64,000 nt of DNA, taken from contig JAKTNV010000009.1 in the NCBI GenBank assembly GCA_022747635.1, positions 5,126,064 to 5,190,063 on the forward strand. Reading direction: 5' to 3'. The position numbers and the translations under genes are program-made. Numbering within the stretch: the stretch's first letter is position 1; each line of letters starts with the position of its first letter. Under the pieces are notes generated by a model, which searched no databases, was not told the DNA's origin, and saw only the letters and a program-made list of their open reading frames with translations. Positions 1 through 10,905 of this stretch are shown here, piece after piece. Origin of the DNA: Hetaerina americana. Lineage: Eukaryota > Arthropoda > Insecta > Odonata > Calopterygidae.

Positions 1-223
1 GCTTGACGGTAGCCCTGGAGAAAGACACAGCCAATGAGTAGATATCCTTTTAAATTGAACATGGCAGGAGAGGTCCTCGACACACCCTATCTAATTCCTT
101 AATGAAGGTCAAACGCGTAATGCATAAATGCCTAATTCGCACAACCTCGCCCATAATTCTCACCCCATCACAAAACTAACGCTTCTGAGTTGGATTGAAA
201 CAATATAATTCTCTAATATATGC

Positions 224-790
224 TTTGTATAAAAAGTATCGGGATGAGTTGAGGAAAATAGATTTATTATTTCAGCTATTGCTCCGATGCCTGAAAATTC
301 TTCGAAGTACTCGTGCGCATCCCTTGAGCGCGTCGACACACAATTTTCCCGCCATTGGCTTTTGAACGACTCGAAAAGGCTCCGTGGTAGGCGGAAGGTC
401 CTTGGGGGTACAAGCCTCTGGGGCGCAGCTTAGGGAAATAGGGAATTGTCTGCTGAATACCAAGTCGGGAGCGTAAGGGGGTTGGGAAATCGTCGCGATT
501 GCGTTGGACATAGCGTCGCGTGGCCGAGGATCTTATCAAACAGACACACTTGACTCTGCTCCCTTGGTCGTACGTCCAAAGACAGTCAGGGGGATAAGTT
601 AAGCACAGACGTTTCGCATCGCAATAGTTTTTAGCATTACAATGGTGTGTGTACTTCCACTGTCTTATGTCAATGCCAATAATACGATCTGCAATCATTG
701 CGCACACTTAACAACCGACGGCGGTCTGAATTAACCACTTCACCCAATGCACGTCGGGAATAAATTGTCACCGATGATACTTTTCATATA
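224..790 (-). mobile_element. Deleted mariner relic, copy A of a three-member family
   Basis: About 0.57 kb remain of a mariner transposon (usually about 1.3 kb). On the minus strand broken frames recall the C-terminal transposase: an FPKL block, then an EYFEEF-like end near position 300. The ends look like degenerate inverted repeats: TATAAAAAGTATCGG at about 228-242, answered on the other strand at about 765-788. The sequence aligns along its length with 54937-55498 and partly with 8640-9050, so this is a short derivative that spread or survived in several copies. Frameshifts and stops rule out a working transposase. The family assignment rests on the better-preserved sister copies. Confidence 0.6.
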
Positions 791-792
791 AC

Positions 793-2439
793 CCGTAGAT
801 CCCACCAGCAAGTGAAAGTGGCTCCAGATATTTCTTAGATACACCAAAAGTACACGGTCGTATCTGTCGTACTTTGATAAATCACAAATAGGCAATTGAG
901 CCCTCACTTCCCTCATACGATTCACCGTCAAACGATTGAAAAAGACGTTTTGAGTTTTAATTTTACGTCTACGGACTTCAAAACAAAAATTACGCTTTCC
1001 TTTGAAGTTTTCAAGAGAGGGCTTTCAAAACGCACCGTCACATTAAAACCGATTGTCGGATAAAACCTCAGTCAAATCACTTAAAAATTCAAGTTCAAGG
1101 TGACCAGCGCCGCGCACGCATTCCTCGTATAAATGAAATCAGGAATTTCTTCAATGCACGTCATCCTGGCATTCAATTTTCTACGCCTGAGCGAATCCTC
1201 ATCTTTAAAAAAAGCCCAAATTATTCAGAGTTCAAGATACAATGTAGTTGAGAAATTTGAGAAATGGATTTCAAACCGAACAATTTTCCCCGAAACACCA
1301 TTCCGAGTTAATCGTTGATTACCAGGACGTCTGAAAAAAAGAAAAAAAAACCAAATCAAGGCAGAACGAGAGGGACGATTCAGAAATTGGGCGACCGAAG
1401 CTTTTTTTTCCGTTTGACTTCCAAATTGTTTTTAGTCGCCCAACCCCATACTTACACCAACAGCCATCCTTCCCTTCCCCCATCAATGAAAAAAACTCGG
1501 CGCAAAAACACGGAGACCCGCGAGAGAGCCCGAGAGAGAATTATCGGAGACGGGAAACGAGTGCGACAAATTAGATTGTGATCACGAATGTCTCCTCCCC
1601 TTCCGACACACCCACGTCATCTGCCACCCCCCACCCCTGGTCAATGATTCCGCACCCCGCTGCAGGCAAATGATTTGATTTGGCCCAACACGACAGGGTG
1701 AGGAGGCGGGGGGAGGAAGGGGGATGCAGGGGCAAGGGGGAAAACACCCCCACGGTCGGGAGCCCGTTTTCATTCGCCATTTCGGAGCCCCCCCCTCTCC
1801 TATCACTCCTCGGGCAATCCAACGCTTTTCAGGCCCCACTCCAAACATCTCTTCCTTATTTCCATTTGCCTCGAAAGCGACCTCCAAGGATTAAAAAAAC
1901 AAACCAATGAATATGCACGTATTTCCTTTCCTCACTGAGAAACTCTTCCCTAAAGATTGAACGCGGTGTTTCTTCTCTCTTTCTCTCTCGAGTTAATATA
2001 CTTGTGAAAGTTTATCCTTTTGAAGTCCATAAGAAGTATGATTTCAATTCGGACCTAATTTCATGTAAATTTGATTGCATATATATGTATACATAATACC
2101 CCTTTCTCATATTTTAAATAAAGAGCCTCTCCTTTTGAGGGCTTTCAAAAATGCTGTATGCCTGATCGGCCTATTGAAAATATTATTGCTAATTTCATTT
2201 AATTTGCCCACGAAACATGCGATTATGCAAAGGCAAAGAAGTATATATTTCGAAATGCTTAAAGGTTAGGGAAACAGCCTTTACATGGCTTTATCTCTTG
2301 TATTGTTGTAGCATTAATTGATTAATTTACCGAATCATTCTTGATATCGACCATACGAACTCGTAATGATTCTCAAATGCCCTCCATCGTTTTATTTGAT
2401 CATTCTTGCATTCTTGAACATGAAATTCAACGTTACAAG
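793..2439. other. No gene recognised
   Basis: AT-rich DNA with a G/C-asymmetric patch at about 1570-1890 (pyrimidine-rich, then purine-rich). Short open frames here have low-complexity composition and no recognisable family. I see no transposon ends. Confidence 0.5.
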
Positions 2440-2760
2440 CAACCACACCCATTCCTCATCTCTCTCTATCTCCTCCCTGCGGGGGGAGGATGTCTCCGCT
2501 GCCTGTGTGCTGCGTGGGGTCACATTCCTCATCTGTCTTTTGAGGCAGGAGACCATGAGTCGCAACACCCATGTGATGGCAGTTTCCCCTTCTTTCCTTT
2601 CAAATTCCAATTTTCACCTCATTGAATAGATTTTTACCACATTCTAAAGTGAATGTTTATGAATTGGTTTTGCAGGTGGTTTTGTTCTCTTTTTTACGGG
2701 TGTTGAACTAACACCCCCCGCCACAAGCCATTTCAGAGGCTTGCCTGGAACCATTCTCCT
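2440..2760 (+). mobile_element. CR1-like LINE, 3' UTR and 3' end
   Basis: A 5'-truncated copy consisting only of 3' untranslated sequence. It aligns with the UTRs at 34150-34570 and 35290-35700, sharing the CATTCTAAAG block and the tract before the tail. It ends in the family hairpin (CCCCCCGCCACA, then a degenerate partner strand). The terminal TGTAGA repeats seen in better copies are not recognisable here. It encodes nothing. Confidence 0.7.
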
Positions 2761-3785
2761 TCTTGTGACTCAATAAAAAGTAGTTCAGGTGAAAGCGAAA
2801 AAATACAAACTTAAACCAAGAGTGTACATACTGTACTCTGGACATGCAAACTGAGAATTTACATTATTTCGAGATACAGCGTGTGCTATTATTATTTTTA
2901 AGATAACTGCTCACCTCTTTGCTTGCATTTTTCTAAAAATAATCATTCCACGGCCAAACATTATTTTACTCAACTTCAGGACGCTGTATATGGAGATTAG
3001 CACCTGAGTTTTGTGGGGAAATGCTGGGAATACATCAAGTCATAACGTTAAAAGCATACCGAGTTTATATATAATTTAATGTCACCTAACAAGTCGTATG
3101 TTTTGTTACATTTTTCTGCTTGAGTAACAGTTGATGCAATTTTTTTGTGACCATTTTGTTCTAACTCAAAAACATTAATCAAGAAAGAAGAATGCCTAAT
3201 GTTGTCTTATTCTTGTATAATGCAAACATAAATCACGCTTTGAGGAGATGGTTTATTGAGAGTCGTATACCCTCCATTCGTCACCATAGTTTCCGCAATT
3301 GGCAATTTCTAGACTGGCCAATCAAAAAACGGAATATCGATTTTCTTGAATAGGAAAGTTCAAATTCCAGGCGGTGAAAATTTAAAGGATGAATCGTTTA
3401 TAGGACAGTAATCAGACACAAATTCGCATATTTGCTCTCAAATTTGAATGATTTTTTCTGCTGCAGAGATTTTGTGATTGTCCTTCACCGTATAGACAAA
3501 CCCATTTAAGGAGATTCTAAACCCAGATTCGTTTATCTGGGGCTAAAGAATGGGAATCCAGATGAGGATTAACAGTCTCAAAACATATATTTCCAAATAA
3601 AATCCTCTAATTCTTATAATGGAATTAATAATATATAAAAATAAATTCCTCGTTGCAAAAATTTCAGCAAACTAAATTTAGCGAAAGAAGTATAAGACAT
3701 AAGCTATAGACTGACTGAATGAATTGCCAATAAGATACGACATATGAATCTCCAATACGAAATATATATATATATATACATATAT
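2761..3785. other. No gene recognised
   Basis: AT-rich sequence with a short TA run near 3763-3785 just before the SINE. I see no coding signal or repeat family. Confidence 0.5.
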
Positions 3786-4054
3786 CATAAACACAGTAAT
3801 CAACCCGTGCGTCGGTCTAGCAGGTATTGGCAGAGTTCACCCACTACCAAGCCCGACGACGTGTGAAATTCACTCATCAGGGTAGGGGGGCCAGTCCCTT
3901 TCCCTGTGCTGATTATGGTTTCCCAGGAAGATCTAGTAGCCGAAAAATCACTTTTGCTTGGGTGGAGCTGCAGGTGCCCAGAGTGCCTTGCCCGGGAATC
4001 GAACCAGAGACCCTCTTGTCTGTCCAACGCTCTACCCCCTGGACTGCCGCGACT
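3786..4054 (-). mobile_element. tRNA-derived SINE (family 1), nearly full length
   Basis: Read on the minus strand, the element starts with a tRNA-like head containing GGGTAGAGCGTTGGAC (A-box region) and GGTTCGATTCCCGGG (B box). It continues into a body with CTCTGGGCACCTGCAG and ends GGTTGATTACTGTGTTTATG before TA-rich DNA. The head resembles tRNA-Ser of the GCT type, as judged from the 45.6 kb copy. The head, at 4054, lies next to a long (TA)n tract, so TA sequence lies on both sides. Transcription by RNA polymerase III is expected for the class. Related copies: 17697-17937, 17944-18104, 42776-42960, 45617-45893. Confidence 0.8.

Positions 4055-4066
<12 letters not shown>

Positions 4067-4126
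<60 letters not shown>
4067..4126. repeat. (TA)n microsatellite
   Basis: About 60 bp of uninterrupted TA repeat between the SINE head and the hairpin at 4128-4324. Tyr-Ile open frames here are translations of the repeat. Confidence 0.95.
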
Positions 4127-4127
<1 letters not shown>

Positions 4128-4129
<2 letters not shown>

Positions 4130-4324
4130 TCATAAAAATATAAACAGGTACAGGTATAAGGAAAAGGGATAGGAACACTCATAACGGACGAACACAAAAG
4201 TCCAGGTCTAGGAAATATTTTTACACTCGTGGTCTACCTGATTCCGGCTTCCCCACCTTTTTTGTGTTCGTCCTTTATGTGTGTTCCTATCCCTTTTCCT
4301 TATATCTGTTTCTTGTTTATGAGT
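4128..4324. repeat. Foldback hairpin, arms of about 70 bp
   Basis: Left arm 4128-4200 is repeated in inverted orientation at 4258-4324, with a few mismatches and one small gap. The best block contains AAGGAAAAGGGATAGGAAC. The spacer of about 57 bp has no coding potential. It lies between two (TA)n tracts and next to the larger palindrome at 4407-5047, which suggests the same type of inverted-end element. No transposase or reverse transcriptase is linked to it. Confidence 0.8.
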
Positions 4325-4361
4325 ATTTGTTCGCCGTTTGGCGGGATTTCGTGTTTGAATA

Positions 4362-4369
<8 letters not shown>

Positions 4370-4406
<37 letters not shown>
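4370..4406. repeat. (TA)n microsatellite
   Basis: Short TA tract directly abutting the left end of the large palindrome. Confidence 0.9.
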
Positions 4407-4411
<5 letters not shown>

Positions 4412-5047
4412 GTATAACACTTAGCACTAGTGGACACAGACAAAAACACAGAAACACACAAAAAAAGAGACTCACTATTTTTCGAATTTTCGGTGGTCGT
4501 TGCCACCTTTATCAAGGAAGAGAGGGACAGAACTGAAGGGAATACGAGGGCTGGAGCGATGGATGGAAGGGGAAGGTGGGGAGGGAATTCCGAAGGGACG
4601 GGTTTGGAGGGGCAGGGTTAGAAGGGTGGAGAAAATGTAGAAGGTGATGGGGGTGGAAGGGGGATGAAAATATAATTAGAGCAGGGTAATTAGTGCCTAA
4701 TATTAATTCCTGGCCAGTTCCAGGACTCCAAAAGCCAGATGAAGGATTGCTCTAGTGTTTTCAGTTACCCTGCTCTAATTATATTTTCATCCCCCTTCCA
4801 CCCCCATCACCTTCTACATTTTCCCCACCCTTCTAACGCTGCCCCTCCAAACCCGTCCCTTCGGAATTCCCTCCCCACCTTCCCCTTCCATCCATCGCTC
4901 CAGCCCTCGTATTCCCTTCAGTTCTGTCCCTCTCTTCCTTGATAAAGGTGGCAACGACCACCAAAAATTCGAAAAATAGTGAGTCTCTTTTTTTGTGCGT
5001 TTCTGTGTTTTTGTCTGTGTCCACTAGTGCTAAGTGTTATACATTAT
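4407..5047. repeat. Near-perfect 283-bp-arm palindrome
   Basis: Arms 4407-4689 and 4765-5047 are equal in length and, by eye, differ at only about three positions (roughly 99 percent). A 75-bp unique spacer separates them. The outer ends read ATAATGTATAACACTTAG on both strands; (TA)n lies directly outside on the left and about 35 bp away on the right. Each arm holds CTTGATAAAGGTGGCAACG, a short hairpin followed by GAAA or AAAA. It could be a foldback element, two inverted terminal segments of a Penelope-like retroelement, or a recent inverted duplication. Open frames in the arms mirror each other and are not genes. Confidence 0.9.
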
Positions 5048-5075
5048 TATTCACGTCCGTGAGACTTTCAAAAAG

Positions 5076-5080
<5 letters not shown>

Positions 5081-5149
<69 letters not shown>
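5081..5149. repeat. (TA)n microsatellite
   Basis: About 69 bp of TA repeat some 35 bp outside the right end of the palindrome. Confidence 0.95.
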
Positions 5150-5151
<2 letters not shown>

Positions 5152-5454
5152 TCGAAATTGAATTCTCTTCGGCGACGCACAAATATATAAAAACACAGAT
5201 GTAGATTTTTAAAATATGGAGACACAAAGAAAGGACGTTCTATCTATAATCTATATACTATATATAACAAATCTATCGCCGCCCCCAACTCACTACTGGG
5301 GCCCTAGCGCTCCCATTGCTTTTCTAGCTGCATGTTTTGTCGCTATCAATCCAAGAATATTACCATCACATGTGGGGTCCGTTTAACTGAGGATTTGAAC
5401 CGACCGACCATACGACACTGCCGAGGTGTCCCGGAAGGGATCGTCCCTAAGAGT

Positions 5455-5775
5455 AGATAGAGGTCTTTATTTGGGCGAAATTGAGAACAAACGGTCCCTT
5501 ATTCCCTTTAATCCATCATCATGGACATATTTTAATAGCCATAAAATGTAAATTACAACCATACGCAATACCTCTGCATGTGCGTACACTTCAATACATC
5601 GAGACAGACAGACGCACATTAGGAACAGATTTGCACGCCTGAAAAAATATATGCATGCATAAATACATTGATAAATTAATATTCACCTGCGTATACACAA
5701 ATTAAATTAAAGTGAAGATAGAGTACAATAAAATGAGGAAAGTCTAAGCAAAAAATGAGGTTTGTGGGAAAAGCA
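5455..5775 (-). repeat. Dispersed repeat with AATAAAG-containing end (copy 1)
   Basis: On the minus strand this matches 63537-63780: a GCTTTTCCCACAAACCTCAT start and an end containing TTCGCCCAAATAAAGACC and then CTAT-rich DNA. The middle is more diverged. A third, shorter match is at 10080-10150. It is probably the 3' part of a retroposon; the AATAAA-like motif and simple tail fit, but no tRNA head or reverse transcriptase could be linked to it. Confidence 0.65.
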
Positions 5776-5782
5776 AGGGAGA

Positions 5783-5865
5783 GCGTGACATTGCTCAACT
5801 AGTAAAAACCCACGCGGCCGTTCGGAGTCCCCACGAAGGGATGCGGAGGTTCGAAATCCAAACAT
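5783..5865 (+). other. Possible tRNA-like SINE head
   Basis: Contains an A-box-like TTGCTCAACTAGTA and, about 55 bp later, GGTTCGAAATCC, a good RNA polymerase III B box. Acceptor-stem pairing is not convincing, so a working tRNA is unlikely. It may be the head of an otherwise unrecognised SINE. Confidence 0.3.
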
Positions 5866-5875
5866 AATGGGGAAG

Positions 5876-6879
5876 TTGTTGGAGAAAGTGACCGAAGCGT
5901 TCTTCGTCTTTTCAGGTCGTCATTTAATGCTTTAGATACGAAGGTATTGATTCACGTTGGTTGTTTAAAGCCCAAGAAACACTTTTAAAAGTAGAAGTGT
6001 TCCGAAACATGTTGTCGTCGTGTCGAAGAATTGACACGATTTTGACCTTGTTATAAGTTCCCTACGTAGTCTCAAGTTATTCCCATTCAGTTCACCACTA
6101 TTTCGTACACATGTCACATTAAAATTCCCCGAAGCAACGGTTTTTTTCAATCCGTAAACTTCAATACATTAGGCACCAAGACGTCTGCCTAAAAGTGAGT
6201 GCTATTCTCTCTTGGATTTTCATCGCCACGAGGGCACTTGGAGATTAATCAAAGTTATGCCATCTATTACATCCGAGGGAACACGTCCCGTCTCGTGTTC
6301 CTTGGAACTCCTTTGCATTTCCGCCATTCCACAAGAAGAAGGCGGTGCTCCCATGCGACTACACACGTGCTTTGGACGGGACCCCCTCATATGCGCAGTT
6401 GGAGAAGGGAGAATGCTCTTTTTCACTGTCATCTCTCACATCCATATCTGCATCTGATGCAACTCCACACCCTGAGGCTGCCCTACAACAATGCTCAATT
6501 TCGAATGGAATCTCAAAATTTTAACCATTATGGGAGATCCGGGGATCGGTTAAATACCTCCTCACCCCAGTGGGCCGTCCACGCCCGCGAAAGGGAGGCC
6601 TGGCCTGCGTGCGTCTGACTCGGATATCTCCAGCAGTACTTCCTCCCAAATCAGTTGCAGGTGCACTGCGCATGTTTAGACGGCACCAATGTGAACGCTT
6701 CAAACGTAAACCTGAGGCACGTAACCGTTGTGAATATCTCCGCATCAAAGGCTGTTGATTATCGTTATATTTTGTCATGGTTATTGACGAAGGAATTCAC
6801 TCGTTTTACCGCTAATTTATTTAATTGCCCAATTCTCTAATATATAAAACAAAAATCTCGAAGAAAAATGAAGAAAGCA
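5876..6879. other. No gene recognised
   Basis: Mixed-composition DNA. Open frames near 6200-6770 overlap on both strands and match no family I know. Confidence 0.45.
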
Positions 6880-7835
6880 CGAATGTAATCCCAAAAGTAA
6901 CCGACCACACAAAGGAAACACAAAACCTTTGGAACAAAATGTATTTATTTTTCAACATAATCCCCTTTCAGCTCCATACACTTTTCCCAGCGATGTCCAA
7001 TGAGTCCAATACCCTTTTTGATAATAGGAATTGTCTTGCTCCTCAAAATAGCCGTTGACTACCGACATCGATTCTTCATGGTTGGAAAATCTTTGACCCT
7101 CGAGCCACTTTTTCTTATTTTCGAACAGAACATAGTCAGAGGGGCTATATCTGACGAATAGAGTGCATGAGGTAGCAATTCAAACTTTAATTCATGTATT
7201 GTCGCCATTGCAATAATGGATTTGTGAGCTGGTGGATTGTCTTAATAAGACGGCGCTTTCTTCTTAGCCAAATGCGGCCGCTTTTGCTTGATTTATTCGA
7301 TCAAATTTCGCAATGAGTTTGCATAATACTCGCCGTTGATATATTTTCCTTTTTCAAGATAGTCTATGAAAATTATCCCCTCCCGCATCCCAAAACGCCG
7401 ACGCCATGACTTGGCCTGCAGATGAAACGGTCTTTACCTTCTTCAGAGGCGGTTCTCTCTTTTGAATCCATTGCTTTGATAGTTCTTTTGTCTCGGGTGT
7501 TAAGTAAGGGCATGGCTGTTTCATCTCAATATTTTACTATTATAAACGAAGGAGCAGACTCACCCAGAGTAGAATCCAGTTCAGCCTTAATATTGGTTGG
7601 GCTAAGGCTTTTCAAATGAAAGTATTGTATCACATAACGATGACCAATTTTCTCCATTTTCACAAATTGACTGAAAGCGTTCACTATTGTACGCTACCAA
7701 GCCATTACTAAACAACGTAGCGTCTTCAAAGTTGAAACATATGCTTTGTAGGTGCGTACTTTCTAATAATGTGATGTATTTTAAACAACTACCGTCATCT
7801 CTAGGTCAGGCCGGGTACTCCTAGGATCACCCTCG
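6880..7835 (-). mobile_element. Mariner transposon (copy D), ends recognisable
   Basis: A 956-bp minus-strand mariner. The right inverted repeat, 7809-7835, reads CGAGGGTGATCCTAGGAG on the minus strand and is followed by a TA at 7836-7837. The left repeat, 6880-6906, begins CGAATGTAATCCCAAAAG; the two differ at about eight of 27 positions. The transposase pseudogene lies inside at 6945-7657. Mariners move by cut and paste into TA dinucleotides. This copy is about 350 bp short of the usual length and cannot encode its own enzyme. Confidence 0.85.
6945..7657 (-). pseudogene. Mariner transposase pseudogene
   Basis: It starts at an ATG at 7657 with MEKIGHRYVIQYF followed by LSPTNIKAELDSTLGESAPS, a helix-turn-helix start typical of mariner. 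A stop follows, and then an internal deletion of about 320 nt removes the rest of the DNA-binding region and the first catalytic aspartate. Sequence resumes at SKQWIQKREPPLKK and continues through a HKS..AMA.LHELKFELLPH block, a YSPSDY block and a GHRWEKCMELKGDYVEK end, with frameshifts (one near 7011) and stops. An intact family member is about 345 residues. It is certainly inactive. Confidence 0.9.
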
Positions 7836-7841
7836 TACATA

Positions 7842-7868
7842 CGAGGGTGGTCTCAGAGTAAGTATTTT
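7842..7868 (+). repeat. Solo mariner-type terminal repeat
   Basis: TA at 7840-7841 is followed by CGAGGGTGGTCTCAGAGT, a mariner-like end in the opposite orientation to the right end of copy D, only six bases away. No partner end was found to the right. Confidence 0.5.
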
Positions 7869-7870
7869 TT

Positions 7871-8639
7871 CCACTCGACTACGCGATCTCGAGGCAGTAA
7901 AAACTAGAATTTTAGCGTTCAGGAATCACAGTTCAAGCACTCAGTTATGAAGAGGAAAACTTTTGGAATGGACCACAGCATTGTCAATCCTGGCGAGGTC
8001 AAATTGCCACTGAAAGAAAACACTGTCGCATCCATTTCCCGAGGGAGTACGGTAGGTATTCTCACGTGTACCCGGTGATCGAGGATTTCGTCGCCCGGAA
8101 AGGTATATCCTCGGAATCCGAGAGGGCTCGCTCGGCCATCCGCCGCCTCGCTCGGCCAACCGAGGCGTCCTCTTACGTACTTGTATATATCGTACATTCC
8201 CTTCAACTTAAAAGTATCGAGATATTCCGACGAATCAAGTAAAGCAATAAATTTATCTCACTCTTGCGTTTCGTTTCACATTCCAAGAGCCCAAGTACAG
8301 GAGTGTTTTACTTTGCAAAATTCAATGGCGAGCTGGAAAGGTCGCGAATTACTTCTACGGAGTCATCCGCTGGCGTGTGCCAATTCGCAAGAAGAGATCA
8401 AGATGATTCCGGTGAGGGTGAATGATTTTTACGAACTACGAAATTCTTACATTTCGAAGGACATCGGTGAATGATTTGGTTCAGGATAATTGCCGCAGCA
8501 CTTACTCCAGTTCCTCGAATTCGGTAAAGGTATCTTATTTGGTAAAGGCTTGACAATTCTAGCTAAAATGTCGACTAGAAAATGTTTAAAAAGCAGTCAT
8601 ATCTCACCAGGTTATTGGCGAAAGAGAATGAGATTTCTA
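7871..8639. other. No gene recognised
   Basis: I see no family or intact reading frame here. A deleted mariner could have its missing 5' part in this stretch. Confidence 0.4.
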
Positions 8640-9050
8640 CGACGAGAAAGATATAAGCGCTAAACTCGTCCCCTGGAAGATCTTTGGACGGACGACCAAG
8701 AGCAGATTCGAATGTCTTTGCTACTTTTGCTACGACATCGCGACGATTCCCCAACCCCCTTACAGTCCCTAATTGGCACCAGCAGACTTTTATTCCTATT
8801 TTCAAAAGTAAAATGATCCCCTCCCTCAAAGGATAATAACATGGGACCCTAAGGGCTGCAAAAAAGCTTGCACGCTTGCCCTTAAGGACCTTCCGCCTAC
8901 CCGGGAGTCTTCGAGTCGTGCAAAAGCCGCTCTGGCAAAAGTGTCAACGCTCAAGAGTGGATGTACTTCAAAGAATTTTTTGAAAGGCATTTTTGCAGCA
9001 GTATCTGAACACATCTATTTTTTCCGATACTTTCCGCGATACTTTTTATA
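8640..9050 (+). mobile_element. Deleted mariner relic, copy B
   Basis: Plus-strand copy of the family at 224-790 and 54937-55498. Near 8735-8795 it encodes IATIPQPPYSP, a stop, then LAPADFYSYF, a decayed form of the mariner block that carries the last catalytic aspartate. The KKACTLALKDLP block follows, then a frame broken before the end. The right end, CGATACTTTTTATA at 9037-9050, matches the sister ends. The left end is not clear. Confidence 0.75.
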
Positions 9051-9051
9051 G

Positions 9052-10384
9052 AAGCCTTGTTGATGTTTTTTGACTCCAAAGAGCGCAATACCATTGCGAG
9101 GAACACGGCGCCAGCGGAATAAAAAAAACTAGCGAGGATGCGCGCAGCGTATAGTGAAGCAGCAAGGCGAAGTCGTGCGAGACTCCACTCCGTAGTCATT
9201 ATGATAGAGGATAGAGAATCCTTTATTATCCCATTCGTTCCTTCCTTGGAGTCTAAAAGCGTTAATTCCCGCGAACCCGAATCCCCGCCCCCTCCCACTC
9301 CCGCCAGCCGTGCCCCCTTCAGCGACCGCGACGAAGCAATTACATCGCCCGCCTCTTAGCCATCTTTCCGCCCCCTTACAAGCACTGAGGCCACCTTTCC
9401 CGGGGCCCGAATTAATGTCGCATTCCTATTCAAATTACATAGCACCCGTGCGCTTTAGTTCAATTCTCAGGGAGGGTGTGCCGCCCCGGGCGGGCGGGCG
9501 GGGCGGAATGCAATGCGGCCAATTCCAGAGTCGCGCGATTGCATCGGCAGGCTCTAAAACGCTTCCTCCAACAGCTCCCGCCCGCCTCTCTGCCGCAAAA
9601 CCAATCTCAATTTCGATCGCCATCTGCTCCGGCAACTGCTGACGCTCGCGCGCGGCAATTTATGCATCCTTCGACATGTCGCCTCTCCGAGCGAACCCTG
9701 ACCGACGTCGGGGGCGATAACTCTCCTCCGTGTGTTTGCGGCGCCGGCGGTTTCTCTTTTAGACCTGGAGGAGGAATCAGCGGAGCCCATCGAATCAATG
9801 GTCACATTGCTCATTTTATGCTACGTTTTCCCGTCTGCCTAAGACGGAATATTGCGCCTTCTTAAGGCGCTGGCATTGACCTACCCACCCACGTGCACGG
9901 TATTCGACAAGGCACCACCAGAGGGTGTGGTCGGAGGTGATCGCACACCAAGAACAATGCATCACCAACAGAAATTATGTTTTCACCTAATGTAAATTGT
10001 CACTAAACATGGGCGATGATTTAAAACCATTGTGGTAATTCTAAATTAAAGTGATTCTAAATTAAATTAATCCGCTACGAGCTAAAGGTTAAATGGAAGA
10101 AGGGTCCTTGTGGTTTCAATTTTGTCCGAATACAGACACTAATCTATCTGCGGTATCAAGCGTAAAATGTTTCTCTCCGCATGGAATATGACCTGCTAGT
10201 AACTAGAAGTAAAATATAATACGGGTCAGATAAAAAAATGACGACGATCTAGGTTACTTAGAATTTTTTAAATATTTTTTCCTCCAGCGCGGGCCATGGC
10301 AGCTACTGTATTCTTCACTCCTATTGTTCGCCGAAATAATGTCACCTTAAAGTTGCACTTGATGTCTCCCCTGATCTTATGTTA
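9052..10384. other. GC-rich patch and unassigned DNA
   Basis: 9240-9870 is markedly GC- and CpG-rich against the AT-rich background. Overlapping open frames on both strands there are a composition effect. It could be a CpG-rich regulatory region, but I see no promoter motif. A degenerate copy of the AATAAAG-type repeat lies at about 10080-10150. The rest shows nothing recognisable. Confidence 0.4.
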
Positions 10385-10905
10385 ATTATCGGGTCTACTC
10401 TAGTACGATTGGGCTGATACGTGATATATTTTCAACATTACTGCAGAATGAATTGCTTTCAATTTATTCTGAATATTTATTCTATGGTTTAACCATCCCT
10501 CCCAGAGTAATATGCAAGCTAGTTTCGTTAATAACCTAGTTAAGATATGACGTTTATCATAGCAACGTTTCAAACTATAACTCGTCATCTTTGTACAGGC
10601 TCACGTTCGGCTACTAAACCGACTTCATGATTATCCTATTTGCTACAAGTACTACACTCTAGACAAGGCCAAAGCAGGAAGAGATAGAATCGCTCGTCTT
10701 CTCGTCACTTTTTCCCAGCCCTCTTCTTATACATACATCTTAATATCTCCATATCTTGTCCCCATATTGTACGCATAAGCTTCAATCAAGAGAGGTCGTT
10801 AGTAAGGGTAACACCTACGTAAGTATTAAATCGAGTCTACAAATTCTATTTTGGTACTTTTAACGAAGTTTGCGCTCGGTGAAAAACTGCTTTTCTCCAA
10901 AAAAG
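10385..10905 (-). mobile_element. CR1-like LINE fragment, reverse transcriptase C-terminus
   Basis: On the minus strand it matches 37700-38170 over several blocks, such as AGAGAGGTCGTTAGTAAGG on the plus strand here and its reverse complement there. The encoded remains include RCYDKRHILTRLL, which corresponds to the ARFV.NCYDK region near the end of CR1/jockey-like reverse transcriptases. Many stops. Confidence 0.7.

Noticed and set aside
3800..4420. Open frames made of Tyr-Ile repeats here and at other TA tracts (5037-5225, 18022-18361, 43844-44128, 59085-59858)
   Set aside because: They are translations of (TA)n microsatellites and read open in several frames on both strands.
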